Below, in pieces: positions 36,864-49,500 of a stretch of 64,000 nucleotides of DNA. Source of the DNA: Ailurus styani (taxonomy: Eukaryota; Chordata; Mammalia; Carnivora; Ailuridae); contig LNAC01000101.1 in the NCBI GenBank assembly GCA_002007465.1, positions 4,444,318 through 4,508,317 on the forward strand, given 5' to 3'. A program made the position numbers and the translations under genes. Numbering within the stretch: the stretch's first letter is position 1; every line of letters begins with the position of its first letter. A model generated the notes under the pieces. The model was not told the DNA's origin. It ran no database searches and saw only the letters and a list, made by a program, of their open reading frames with translations.

Positions 36864-37052
36864 TTTTTTTTAAAGATTTTATTTATTTATTTGACACAGA
36901 GAGAGAGATTACAAGTAGGCAGAGAGGCAGGCAGAGAGACAGAGAGAGGAGGAAGCAGGCTCCCTGCTGAGCAGAGAGCCCAATGCGGGCCTTGATCCCA
37001 GGACACTGAGATCATGACCTGAGCCGAAAGCAGAGGAGCCACCCAGGCGCCC
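36864..37052 (-). mobile_element. CAN-SINE, reverse, with internal deletion
   Basis: The usual 'ttaacccact' is missing before 'gagccacccaggcgccc'. Flanks TCACCTTTACAGTCTT and TCACCTTAACAGTCTT. Confidence 0.94.
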
Positions 37053-39900
37053 TCACCTTAACAGTCTTAAGACCATTTTTTCATCAGGCTGTCCATTGCC
37101 TTATTGTTGAGTTTTCAGAACGCTTTGTATATCTTAGATAACAGCTGCCTATCAGTTGTCTTTTGGCAATATTTTCTCCCAGTCTGTGACCTGTCTTCTC
37201 ATTCTCTTGACATCATATTTTGCAAAGCAGAAGTTTTTCATTTTGATGAACCTCAGCTTATCGATTATTTCTTTCATGAATTGTTCCTTTGGTGTTGTAT
37301 CTAAAAAGTCATCATCATGTCTCAGGTCATCCAGACCTTACTATAAATTGTCCACTAAGCACTGCTTTCACTGCACCCCACAAATTTTGACAAGTTGTGT
37401 TTTCATTTTCACTTAGTTCTAGATATGTTTTATTTTCTATTGAGCACCTTCTTTGAATCATGTGTTATTTATAAGTGTGTTGTTTAATCTCCAGGAATTT
37501 TTGGATTTTCCAGCTATCTTACTATTACTGGTGTCTTGTTTGAGAACATGTATGATTTCTACTATTTTAAATTTGTAAGGTGTGTTTTGTGGCCCAGAAT
37601 GGGATTGATGAATGTTCCATGTGAGCATGAGAAGAATACATATTCTTCTGTTGTTAAAGTAGTCTCTAAATGTCAATTATATCTACTTGATTGATGGCAT
37701 TGTTGAATGCAACTGTATCTTTACTGATTTTCTGCCTGCTGGATCTGTCCATTTCTGAAAAAGGGATGTTGAAGTCTACAACCGTATGAGTGGATTGATC
37801 AAATTCTCCTTGAAGTCCTATCAGTTTTTGCCTCACATATTTTGACACTGTTGTTAAATGGATACACTTTAAGGATTAGCATGTCTTCTTGGAGAACTAA
37901 CACCTTTATCATTATACAATGCCTTTATTTATCCATAATAATTTTCTTTGGCCTGAACTCTGCTCTGTCTGAAGTTAATATAGCTACTCTCCATTTCCTT
38001 TGACAGTGTTAGCATGATATCTCTTTCACTATCTCTATCCTTTCAATCTATCTATGTCTTTACATTTAAACTGTGTTTCTTGTAGACAGCATAAATGTGG
38101 GTCTTGGTTGTTTTTTTTTATCCACTATTATGATAATAGTTTTAATTTAGATAATTTAGAACACTGTTTAGAACACTGATGTTTAAAATGATTATTGGTA
38201 TTGTTCGATTAATATCTGCTGTATTTGTTACTATTTTTGACTCTGCCCTTATTCTCTGTTCTATTTCTGTTCTATCTTCCAGTCTTTCCCACCTTTTATT
38301 ATTTTAATTGAGCATTTTATATGATTCCACTTTCTACCCTTTCTTAGCATATCAAGAATCATGTACTCGCCCCCCTTTTTTTACTTTTCTAAGTTGTTGG
38401 CCCAGAGTTTGCAATATATATTTACAACTAACCCAAGTCCACTTTCAAAAACACATTGTGCTGCTTCACAGATAGTGAAAATACATTCTAATAGCAACAT
38501 ATTCCTAATATGTCCCTCCCATCCCATGTATATATCATTGCTGTAATTCATTTCACTTGCACAGAAGTTATAATCATCAAATACATGGCTGCTAATGCTA
38601 TTCTGAAAAAAAACTGTTAGAAGAAGTAAAAATGAAAATTTTTATTTTTACCTTCATTTATTCTCTAATGCTCTTTCCTCCTTGATGTAGATTTGAGTTT
38701 CTGACATATCATTTCCCTTCTCTCCGAAGAATTTCTTGTAACACTCCATGCAAGGCAGATATGCGGGCAACAAATTCCCTCTATTTTTGAAAGTCCAAGA
38801 ACATCTTTATTTCTCCTTCACTTTTGAAAGAGATTTTTTTTTTCTGGAGAAAGAACTGTAGGTTGGCAGGGATTTTTCTCTCAAAACTTTAAATATTTCA
38901 CTCTACTCTCTTCTTGTTTGCTTGATTTCTGAGGAGAAGTCAGATAAAATTCTTGTATTTGTTCCTCTACAACTAAGGATTTTTATTCCTCTGGCTTCTT
39001 TCAAGGTTTTGTCCTCATCTTTGATTTCTATAATTTGAATACAATATGCCTAGGAATGGGTTGTTTTGTTTTTGTTTTTCCTATTTATCCTCCTGGGTGT
39101 TCTCTCAGTTTCCCGGATCTGTGATTTGGTGTCTGATATTCATTTGATGAAAAATTCTGTCATTATTACTTCAAGTATTCTGTTCCTGTCTCTCTTTCTT
39201 CTCCTTCTGGTATTCCTATTACATGTATGTTACACCTTTTCTAGTTGTCCCATGGTTCTTGGATTCTCTGGAGTTTTAGTTTTTGTTTTTTTACACACCT
39301 TTTCCCCTTTGCTTTTCAGTTTCCAAGTTTCTACCGGGATATCCTCCAGCTCAGAGATTCTTTCCTCAGCTGGGTCCAGTCTATTTAACAAGACCATCAG
39401 AGGCATTCTTCATTTCTGTTACAGTGTTTTGATCTCCAGCATTTCTTTTTTATTCTTTCTTAGACTTGTCTTCTCTCTCTTCAAACTGTGTTCTTTGCCT
39501 TTTAGTATGCCTTGTAACTTTTTGCTGAAAGCCATACACGATGTACTAGGTAGAAGGAACTGTACTAAACAGGCCTTTAGCAATGTGGTAGTGAGGTGTA
39601 GGGGAAGCGGCAGCGTTCTCTGGTCCTGTGAGGAGGCCTCAGTCTGTCCATGAGCCCGTGCCCCTGGACTGTTAGCCTCACCAGTGTTTCACAGTGCTTC
39701 TCTCTTAAGTGGGATAGGGTAGCTGAACAGACTGGAGGGAAGGTCAGCTAAGTTGTGATGAAACTGCAGCAATTTAGACTTTTGTAAAAGTTTTTCTTCA
39801 GGGCAGGCCTTGTTAAGAAGAATAGAATATCCTAGTGTATTTCAAAATAGTTACTTTTTCCTCCCCCTACCAGAAGCACAAGGGAATTTTTTCCCCTGAG

Positions 39901-41364
39901 CTTTACTATGAGAACCTGGTAGAGCTCCTAAAAGCAAAACTCACAACAGCGTGGGGGATCCTGATGACTACAGCCCAAGAGGAAGCATTTTGGTGTGCTG
40001 GACGTGTTCTCTATCTTGACCGTGGTGGTGATTACCCTTTAAGGAGGTAAATTTGTTGAGTTTCAATTATATCTTAATAAACAATGCAAAAAAAATAGCA
40101 ATAAAGGCAAATTTTAAGGCATTTAAGATTTCTGCTAAATTGCCACCCAGAAAGGTTTTATGTTTATTTCCATCAGCCATATCTGAAAGTGCAAACATTT
40201 ACCTAATACTAATTATTATAATTTAAAAAAAATTATCCCTACTAGGAAAAAAAAATCACTTCAAGTGTAATTTCTTTCCTAATAAAGTTAAGTGCTCTGT
40301 GCATAAGTTCACTGCAGGTTTTTGCTTTCGGGGAACATTCTATTCACATCCACAGCCCATTTGTCTCTAGGGTGTGGATTGTTTCCCACGGGTATAAGAA
40401 GCCTTTCAAGTCATCCCCACAGCAACAGTTAAGTCCGTGTGGGTCTCTGTCACTGTCTTGGCTTAGGTCCTCCTTATAGCCCATCTGGATCACTGCAGCA
40501 AGTTCTGTGTGGCTTCCACTGATGAGCCCCCTATACCACTGCAGCGAGTGTTCAAAGACACCCATGGGATTTACGACAGCTTTGCTTAAAAATCCTTCAA
40601 AAGCCTCTCAGATCCTGTGGCCTGAAGTACAAACTCCTGATTACCAAAGGCCCTGCCTATTCAGTCTCCTCTCTAGCCTCTCCCATCTCACCCCAAACCC
40701 CCCCAAGCACCATCTCCCTCCCATGCCTCTCTGTCCTTACCCCCCACACCCCATACCCACACCAAGATCCCCGGAGTTCCTCTTTGCCTTTGTGCATGCT
40801 GTTCCCACCACCCATAACTCGTTCTCCCACTTTGTCTTCTCATCTCTGTGACTTGACTCCATTCCTCCTTTCCCCAAGAAGCTGACCCTGACTTCCTCCT
40901 CTTGGGTGACCACAGAACCTGGGACACAGAGTGATAACCACATACCTTCTTAAAGCAGGGACGGGGCATTTTGTAAGCATTGTAGCAGATTGCTCAGTAA
41001 ATGTTTGCTGAATGAATGCTTGGTTAGGCTTGGTCCTTGCTCTTCAAATGTTGGGTGGAATCCCCCCAAATTCCTGCTCTGCTCAGACGAGCAGATCCCA
41101 GGACAAGCCTCAAATCAGAGAGGGGATGCAAATCCCGGGAGATGGTGGGGACATGCCATTACCCAATGACAGGTGTCATCATTACCAGTCTACTTCATTT
41201 AGTGGAAGATGTGAAAAACAGTGCCATTAAGCCCAAGATTTTTAGGGAAAGTGGACTGACCCAGGACCCTGCACAGGTGTCATGCACTTCTGTCCACAAA
41301 CCCAATTAAGATGATAAAATAACCACATCTAAGCAGAAGAATAAAGTTGGTTTTGGAACTATCA
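39901..41364. other. Intronic, L1 3' scrap and L2
   Basis: 40020-40090 looks like a decayed sense L1 3' end. 40560-41015 is L2 (separate entry). No exon. Confidence 0.5.
40560..41015 (+). mobile_element. L2 3' region, long copy
   Basis: 'cttcaaaagcctctcagatc', 'tttgcctttgtgcatgctgt' and the ending 'gtaaatgtttgctgaatgaa' give a near-complete L2 3' UTR. Confidence 0.85.
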
Positions 41365-41833
41365 GCCATTTGAATGGCCAGATTTTTTAAGATATAATTC
41401 ACATACCATAAAATCTACCAATTTAAAGTACACAGGTCAGGGGCTTTTAGTATATCAGCTATACCAAAACATGGCTTATCTTGCTAAATGTTCCATGTGC
41501 ACTGGACTAGAACAGGTACCTACTGTTGTTGTGTGAGGTGTTATACAAATGTTGGCTTGGTCAAGCAGGTTGCCGATGCTTGTTCAAGGCTTTTACATCC
41601 TGATTTGGGGGGGGGAGTGTCTACATACTCCATCAGCTATTAAAACAGGGATATTAAAGCCTCCGATAAGAATCGTGAATTTATCTATTTCCCCTCGCAG
41701 TTCTATTTTTAAAATTTTATTTATTTAAACTAAAACAAACAGTTCACCTATTTCTCCCACTCCTGACCTCTTACAACTGCCAATTTGTTCTCTACACTTA
41801 AAAGCTTGGGTTTGGGTTTTTTGTTTTGTTTTT

Positions 41834-42031
41834 ATTATTTTTTTAAAGATTTTATTTGTTCATTTGAGAGAGAGAGACAGAGAGAGCACAAGCCGGGGGA
41901 GAGGCAGAGGGAGTGGGAGAAGCAGACTCCCCAACGAGCTGGGAGCCCAGCATGGGCTTGATCCTAGGACCTGGAGATCAGGACCTGAGCCGAAGGCAGA
42001 ATCTTAACCTTCTGAGCCACCCAGGAACCCC
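41834..42031 (-). mobile_element. CAN-SINE, reverse
   Basis: Diverged; head 'gagccacccaggaacccc'. Boundary at the T-rich left end is approximate. Confidence 0.88.
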
Positions 42032-43710
42032 TGCTTGTTTTTAGATTCCACATGTAGACATAATACAGTATTTATCTTACTCTGTTTGTCATTTCACTCA
42101 GCATAATATCCTCGAAATCCATCCATGTTGTCACAAATGGCAAGATTCCATTCTTTTTTATGGCTGAAATCATGCTCCATTGACTATAATAGCAAAATTT
42201 CTTTATCCATTCACTCATCAGTGGACACTTAGGTTGTTTCCATATCTTGTCAACTGTACATAATGCTGCAATACACATAGAGGTGCCTGTATCTTTTCAA
42301 ATTAGTGTTTTTGTTTTCTTTGAATAAATACCCAGAAGTAAAATTGCAGGATATGGTAGTTTTATTTTTAGTCAGTTGAGGAACCTTCATTCTGTTTTCC
42401 ACAATGGCTGCATCAATTTACATTCTCACCAACAGTGCACAGTAGTTCCTTTTTCTCCTTATCCTCACCAACACTTGTTATTGCTTGCCTTTTAGGTAAC
42501 ACCAATCTAACAGGTGTGAGATGGCATCACATTGTGGTTTTGATTTGCATTCCCCCGATAATTAGTGATGTTGAGCTTCTTTTCATGTACCTGTTGGCCA
42601 TCTGTATACCTTCTTTAGAAAATGTCTATTCAGATCCTTTGCCCAGGTTTTACTCAGATTGTTTGGTTTGGGGGTTGTTTGGGTTTTGCTATTGAGTTGT
42701 AGGAGTTCTTTATGCAATTTTGGATATAAGCCCCTTATCAGATATATGATATGTAATTATTTTCTCTCATTGAGGAGGTTGCTTTTTCATTTTGTTGATG
42801 GTTCCTTTGCTGTGCAGAAGAGTTTTAGTTTGATGTAGTCCCATTTATCTGTTTTTGCCTTTGTTGCTTTTGTTTTGGTGTCAGGATCAAACCACTGCCA
42901 AGAGCTATGTCAAGGAGCTTACCACCATTTTCTTCTAGGAGTTTTATGGTTTCAGGTCTTATATTCAAGTCTTTAATCCATTTTGAGTTAATTTTTATGC
43001 ATGGTATAAGATAGAGGTCCAGTTTCATTCATGCATGTGGCTGTCCAATTTTCCCACCACCATTTCTTGAAGAGACTGTCCATTCTCCATTGTATATTCT
43101 TGGCTCCTTTGTCATAAATTGACCATATATGCATGGGTTTATTTCTGGGCTCTCTATTAGTGCCACTGATCTATGTGTCTGTTTTAAAACAATACTATAC
43201 TGTTTTGGTTACTTTAGTTTTGTAATATAGTTTGAAATCAGGGAGTGCGACACCTCCAGCTTTATTCTTCTTTCTCAAAATTGCTTTGGCTACTGGGGTC
43301 TTTTGTGGTTCCAAATTTTAGGATTGCTTGCTCTAGGTCTCTGAAGTTACTACTGGAATTTTCATAGATTGCACTGAATCTGTGGATTGTTTTTGGGTAG
43401 TATGAATATTGTAACAATATGAATTCTTTCAATCCATGAGTACAGAATATCTTTACATTTATTTCTGTCTTCTTGAATCTCTTTCATTAATGTCTTGTAA
43501 TTTTTAATATACAGATCTTTCACCTTCTTGGATAAATTTATTCCTCAGTATTTTTTCCTTTTTGACGCAATTGTGAGTGGAATTTTTTTCTTAATTTCTC
43601 TATGGTTCATTATTAGTGTAAATAAACACAACAGATTTTTGTGTATGATTTTGTATCCTGTAACTTTACTGAATTTATTAGTTCTAACAGTTTTTTGATA
43701 GAGTCATTAG

Positions 43711-44145
43711 GTTTTTCTATATATAATATTATGTCATCCACATACAGTGGTAGTTTTACTTCTTCCTTTCCAATCTGGATGCATTTTATTTTTTTCTTGT
43801 CTAAGTGCTGTGGCTAGGACATCCAATATTATATTGAATAAAAGTGGCAAGAGTGGACATCCTTGTTTTATTCCTGTCTTAGAGAAAAAGCTTTCAGCTG
43901 TTCACCACTAAGTATAACATTAGCTGTGCATTTATCATATGTGACCTTTATTATGTTGAGGTATGTTCCCTCTACATCTGCTTTGTTGAGAGTTTTTTTT
44001 TTTTAATTAAAATGGATGTTCAGGGACACCTGGGTGGCTCAGTCAGTGGAGTGACTGACTCTTGGTTTTGACTCAGGTCATGATCTCAAGATCGTGGGAC
44101 CAACCCCCATGTCAGACTCTGCACTCAATCTGGGGCCAGCTCGAG
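43711..44145. repeat. Tandem duplication, copy 1
   Basis: 435 bp starting 'gtttttctatatataatatt', containing L1 sequence and the 5' half of a CAN-SINE. Repeated directly at 44146. Confidence 0.93.
44023..44145 (+). mobile_element. CAN-SINE 5' half, cut at the duplication junction
   Basis: Same SINE as 44669-44882, including its left flank. Ends abruptly at 'ccagctcgag' where copy 2 begins. Confidence 0.9.
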
Positions 44146-44793
44146 GTTTTTCTATATATAATATTATATCATCTACATACAGTGGTAGTTTTACTTCTTC
44201 CTTTCCAATTTGTTTTTTTTAATTTTATTTATTTATTTGACAAGAGAGAGAGAGATCAGATCACAAGTAGGCAAAGAGGCAGACAGAGAGAGAGGAGGAA
44301 GCAGGCTCCCCGCTGAGCAGAGGGCCCGATGCAGGCCTCGATCCCAGGACCCTAAGATCATGACCTGAGCTGAAAGCGGAGGCTTTAACCCAGTGAGCCA
44401 CCCAGGCACCCTTCCTTTCCAATTTGGATGCATTTTATTTTTTTTCTTGTCTAAGTGCTGTGGCTAGGACATCCAATATTATATTGAATAAAAGTGGCAA
44501 GAGTGGACATCCTTGTCTTATTCCTGATCTTAGAGGAAAGCTTTCAGCTGTTCACCATTAAGTATAACATTAGCTGTGCATTTATCATATGTGACCTTTA
44601 TTATGTTGAGGTATGTTCCCTCTATATCTGCTTTGTTGAGAGGTTTTTTTTTTATTAAAATGGATGTTCAGGGACACCTGGGTGGCTCAGTCAGCTCAGT
44701 GACTGACTCTTGGTTTTGACTCAGGTCATGATCTCAAGATCGTGGGACCGACCCCCATGTCAGACTCTGCACTCAATCTGGGGCCTGCTCAAG
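44146..44793. repeat. Tandem duplication, copy 2
   Basis: Same 435 bp as copy 1 plus a 214-bp gain from a later SINE and its target duplication. Few differences between copies. Confidence 0.93.
44213..44411 (-). mobile_element. CAN-SINE inserted in copy 2 only
   Basis: Perfect 15-bp duplication TTCCTTTCCAATTTG at 44198-44212 and 44412-44426. The empty site is present in copy 1. Confidence 0.96.
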
Positions 44794-44882
44794 ATTCTCT
44801 CTCCCTCTCCTTTGCCTCTCCCCTGCTCATGCTCTCTGTCTCTCAAAATAAATAAATACAATATTTTAAAATAAACAAATAA
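44669..44882 (+). mobile_element. CAN-SINE, full copy
   Basis: Target duplication TAAAATGGATGTT at 44656-44668 and 44883-44895. The parent of the half-copy at 44023. Confidence 0.94.
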
Positions 44883-45780
44883 TAAAATGGATGTTGACTT
44901 TTGTCAAATGCTTTTTCTGCATCTATTGAAATGATCAAATCATTTCTATCTCTTTTGTTAATGTAATATATCACATTAATTGATTTACAGATGTTGAACC
45001 ATCCTTGCACTCCTGGAATAAATCCCATTGATCGTGGTGTATGATCCTTTTAATGTACTGTTGAATTCACCTTGCTAATATTTTGTTCAGGAATTTTGCA
45101 TCTTTGTTCATCAGGGATATTGGCCTTGAATTTTCTTTCTTTTTTTTTTGTAGCATTCTTGTCTGGTTTTGGTATCATGGTAATGCTGGCTTCATAAATG
45201 TGTTTGGAAGAGTCCCTCCAGCTCCCTTCTATTTTTTGGAAGAGTTTGAGGAGGGTAGGGACTAATTCTTCTTTGAATGTTTGGCAGGATTCTCCAGTGA
45301 AGTAATCTGGTCATGGACTTTTGTTTGTTGGGAAGTTTTTGATTCCAGACTCCAACTCCTTGGTAGTAATTGGTCTGTTCAGATCTTCCATTTCACCATA
45401 ATTCAGTCCTAGAAGGTTGTATTTTTAGGAATGTATCCATTTCTTCTACACTGTCCAATTTGTTGGCATATAATTATTCTTATTAGTCTCTTATGATCCT
45501 TTGTATTTCTGTGGTATCAACCACGGTTGTATTAACTCTTTCATTTCTGGTTTTATTTGAGACCTCTCGCTCTCTCTCTTTTTTTAGTGTATCACTTTTC
45601 TATACTATCAAAGGCTATTTCCTTTTATTTAACTTTAGAGTCATTTTTATATATAATTTATACACCATAAAATTCAGCAATTTAGAATGTACATTTCAGT
45701 GTTTTTTTTTTAAGTAATCCCCTATGTTGTACAACCATTGTCTATCTAATCTCCAGAAGTTTCCATCATCCTCCCCAAAA

Positions 45781-48370
45781 ACCCTATTCCAATTACCAAG
45801 AACAGCCAATTATTTTATAAATAGTAGTTTGGGCCAAAACATAGCACGAGCCCCAGTTTTAGACTGGGTAGTGCCCAAAGTGGGAGATACCACCAGAGAA
45901 AGTTCCTGAAATGCTGGAGTGTGGCTCTCAGTGCTCCTAAAAGAATATGGCTTCTGCTGGTGGCAAGAGAAAGTGATGCACCTTTTAGTGTAAATCTTAC
46001 AAGAGGTTCAAGTTCTAGGAGCAGTTGAACAAGTTCGTGTGAAATTTGTGTAGAAATTTAACTCATTGTCTACATTTTTTTTACTTGAGCTTAAGTGAGG
46101 AGGCTCAATGATGCAGTGGAAATGTTTAACACTTATTCTTCAAACCAAACACAGCATCTGGAAGACATACCATCAGGAGACCAGACTTCAAATGAAAAGA
46201 ACATGTCCCACTGTTATGTCCAAGCATCTCACTTAATCCCACTTGTGATCACTCACCTTGTGGAATGAGGGAAAGGAAGAGTAAAATGTCATGCTCAAGT
46301 ATGGAGAATTTAACATGGATTTTTAAAAATCTCTTGAAGGGAAAAAACTAGTAATATCATGCTAAGTTCTGAGTCACATGAAATCTGAAAAGGGGGTCAG
46401 CATAGCAGAGAGGTGCAGAGAACAAGCTCTGGAGCCAGACTGCCCAACCCTGACTCCCCATGTCTTGCCGCCAACCTTGGGCAAGTGACTTAACCTCTCT
46501 GTGCCTCACTTCCCTCATCTGTAGAATGTGGATAATAATAGTACCTATTTCAAAGGGCTATTATGAAGGCTATTGGATCATCATAGGTGAAGCCCTTGCT
46601 TGCATGTACTACCAACTCATGAGTTAGCTACTACTGAGAAGGTTTGGCTTTAAAATGTCAGCAAGCTCCAGCCAGAAAGAAGGTTCTGATAAACTGAATA
46701 GGACCTAAGTCTAACTCCTTAGGTATAATAAAGAAGTTGACCTCTTAGCAATCAGGCTTCCCTCCTTTGACTGCGTCTCAAGAGGAATCAACTAAGGAGA
46801 AAAACTCCCACTTCGGCTGCCCAAGACTGATGCAGCTCTCGGGGGCAGGAGCAGAGGGTAGAACTCTGTGAGAGGTCTGGGTCTTGAGCCCCCACTGGGA
46901 CCACCATAAGAACAAAACATCCATCCTTCGTTGATGTCCTGAGAACCAGCCCCAACACACCCCCCACCACAGGCACCAAGTAAAAAAAATCGTCAGCACC
47001 CATCTGCCCCCAGCCCCAACTAGGCAAAGACACAAGGTCCGTCTACTAGGGATGGGAGGGCGCATGGTTGGTAGAAGAGGAGATGGCTGGGGCTATTTTC
47101 ATCTCTTCACAAAATACCGACCGTCTGCTTTCCCCACTAACTTAGTTCCAGTGTATGCAGGGGGAGGGAGGTGAAAACATGGAGAGACACTCGCACCCCA
47201 GCCTGATCCCAACCCCACAGGCTCTAGATCCACCAGCCAATACAATTCACCCAAAGTTCCTTAAACATACTCCACGTTTTGCCATCTTCGTGTCTTTGTT
47301 CAGTGTCCCACTTCCACCACTGACCGACCGACTGTACATGGCCTGGCCTGGCCCCTGGGTGGGGAGGGTGCTCGGCCGGCCACTAGCACAGGGACAAAAG
47401 TATATGCCTCTCCCTACCCTCCTGGTGGGAGCCAGGAATTCTATCTCCTGGAATCTATCCTATGGACATAATCACAGGAAGATGTAGGTACGAGATGACT
47501 TCAGCTCTTAGCAATCAAGTTTTTGAAGACTATTTGGTGACAGAAAAAAGACTAAAACTCCATTAAGGAGAAAATGGATACTAAACCACATGAGATTCAA
47601 GTTTTGTTAAAATATACCTATTACATTTAATATGCATCAAAGAGTAGAAAGAAACACTTCAAAATGCTAACAGCGTTTCTATCATACGTGGTAAGTTTGT
47701 AGCTGGGGTCTTGTTGCTTTTTTCCTGTGTTCTGTCAGAGCATCCACCGTCCACTATCACTGTGCCCCTTCCTCTGATGTCAGCACCCCGATTTTTCTCT
47801 GCAAAGATCCCTGTTCTTAATGGGACGTCAGTCAGGATGCCCACCCTCTCCTGGCCAAGGGCTGGGAGTGTGATCTCAGCTGGTAAGCCTCCCTCCTGGG
47901 AACATGAATCCGGGGCAGAGACACCCACAGATGGAGAATGAACGGGGCCGTGGTCTTCCGGGAGCATGTACGCTTGGGGAGACCACCCACCGCTCTGACT
48001 CCCAACCTGCTTGTCGAGGGGCCGCTCCCTCAGATGCTCCTGTGATTCTCTGAGCAAGCCAACAGCATCCTCATGAACTCTACTTTCGTTCAAGTTAGCG
48101 GGATGCCATTCATGTTACTGGATCTCAGGGGTCCCAAGTGAAATCCTCTTCCCACGTGTTCACCGCACTCCCAACCCCTTAGCAGTGAGCATACGCGGCT
48201 CGTGGGAGCGGCTCAGGGCGCATGCTCTGGGATGCTCGGCACAGGACCAAGTCCCACTGCCTATAGGATCACTAGACGCAGGAGACCGGCTGCCTCACCC
48301 CTCGCAGCCTCCTTCTTCGTCCATCAGACCAGACAAGTACTGTTTCACATGGGGCTGCTGTACTGATCCT
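45781..48370. other. NT5M intron 3, mostly unassigned
   Basis: One MIR (below). 45830-46400 and 46780-48370 hold no repeat or exon I can name; frames up to 144 codons lack motifs. Confidence 0.4.
46425..46610 (+). mobile_element. MIR, long copy
   Basis: 'acaagctctggagccagact', 'gggcaagtgacttaacctct' and 'gtacctatttcaaagggcta' define it. Confidence 0.88.
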
Positions 48371-48387
48371 AAAAGTATAGGGCTTGG

Positions 48388-48608
48388 GCACCTGGGTGGC
48401 TCAGTGGCTGAAGCCTCTGCCTTCCGCTCAGGTCATGATCTCAGGGTCCTGGAATCAAGCCCCGCATTGGGCTCCCTGCTCAGCGGGGAACCTGCTTCCT
48501 CCTCTCCCTCTACCTGCCTCTCTGCCAACTTTTGATCTCTCTCTCTCTCTCTCTCTCTGTCAAATAAATAAATAAATAAATAAATAAATATTTTAAACAA
48601 AACAAAAA
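48388..48608 (+). mobile_element. Young mustelid-type CAN-SINE
   Basis: Perfect 17-bp target duplication AAAAGTATAGGGCTTGG at 48371-48387 and 48609-48625; tail with about seven AAAT units. Confidence 0.96.
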
Positions 48609-48699
48609 AAAAGTATAGGGCTTGGTGCATCAAAGGCAGCAGATAAATGGCAAACATTCTTACTAAGATACGTTTGCTAAGTCTCTGCTGAACAAATGA

Positions 48700-49500
48700 A
48701 TCTGTTCATCTGACAACAGATCCTGAGTGCTTACTGCTGCCAGGCCCCGGGACCCACAGTCAACAAGACAGACACGCTCGCCACCCTTATGGGGCTTGCA
48801 GTCCGCTGGGGAGACAGGTAACAGGACAGACACAGAGACGCGCACCCGTTTCAAGTGTTTATAGAGGAAACAAGGGCTGAGGGATGGAACAGCAAGGCAG
48901 AGGAAGAATAAGCTTTAAGATACGGGGTCAGGAAATGGGAATGGGGCAGCTGAGTGAGGCCTAAGGATGAGGAGGAACTAGACAGGCAGAGGGCCCTGCA
49001 GGTTTAGGGGTACAAAGCATGTTCAAGAAATAGGACCATGGCGCATCATGAAGGCAGAATCACGTGAGAAATGGTTGGGGAGGGCTTTGCAGATTTTGGC
49101 AAGGAGTTCGTGTGTGTATATATATATGTATATAAATTCTATTTTAAGTGCAGTGGAAACTGTTAAAGGTTTTCTAGTAGAGGGCGGATGTGATCTACTT
49201 TGTGGAAGACCTTCACTGGCTCTGGGTGGGAATGAAATGAACAGGCAGTGTAGAAGGCTGTCTGAGCGGTTCTGGGAAGACACGCGGAGGCGGTGCGATG
49301 GAGAGAAGTAGGCGGACACCAGGTACCCTGAACAATGCACAACCTCCTGATGCACTGGGTGTGAGAGGTAGGAAGGGGGTCACCAGGATGGCTCCCTGGC
49401 TTTCAGCCTCAGAGGCTGCTGGACGATGCCCGTGTACGGAGAGGGGAGGGACAGCCATGGGACGGAGACATCAGGAGCCCAGGGACAGACACGTCAGGTT
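48700..49500 (+). mobile_element. Ancient L2-like repeat
   Basis: 'tgagtgcttactgctgccag' and 'caacaagacagacacgctc', later 'gggcggatgtgatctactt', follow a known ancient mammalian LINE-type order. The family name is uncertain. Confidence 0.5.

Larger units (their letters stand above)
35671..39900 (-). mobile_element. Long old L1, antisense to + (same strand as NT5M)
   Basis: Begins with a poly(T) and 'ttagagcagtttcgggttca' and runs through reverse ORF2-like text to about 39.9 kb. Two SINEs are inserted. All frames are short and broken; the longest is a chance + strand frame at 39066-39653. Confidence 0.75.
41365..45780 (-). mobile_element. L1 with most of ORF2, minus strand, nested and duplicated
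   Basis: Minus-strand frames give ORF2p pieces: 42825-43028 ([17 protein letters not shown]) and 44843-45028 ([12 protein letters not shown], the reverse-transcriptase region). A 435-bp tandem duplication and four SINEs disrupt it. At both ends, antisense 3' ends ('ataccataaaatctaccaat' type) show more than one L1 copy. Inactive. Confidence 0.85.

Noticed and set aside
39066..39653. 195-codon open frame (+), hydrophobic and looking like a membrane protein
   Set aside because: It is the wrong-strand translation of an old antisense L1 (T-rich, hence Phe/Leu/Ser-rich).
43711..44793. Repeats with spacing that could suggest an array
   Set aside because: Only two copies of 435 bp made of L1 and SINE sequence; a tandem duplication, not a CRISPR or satellite array.
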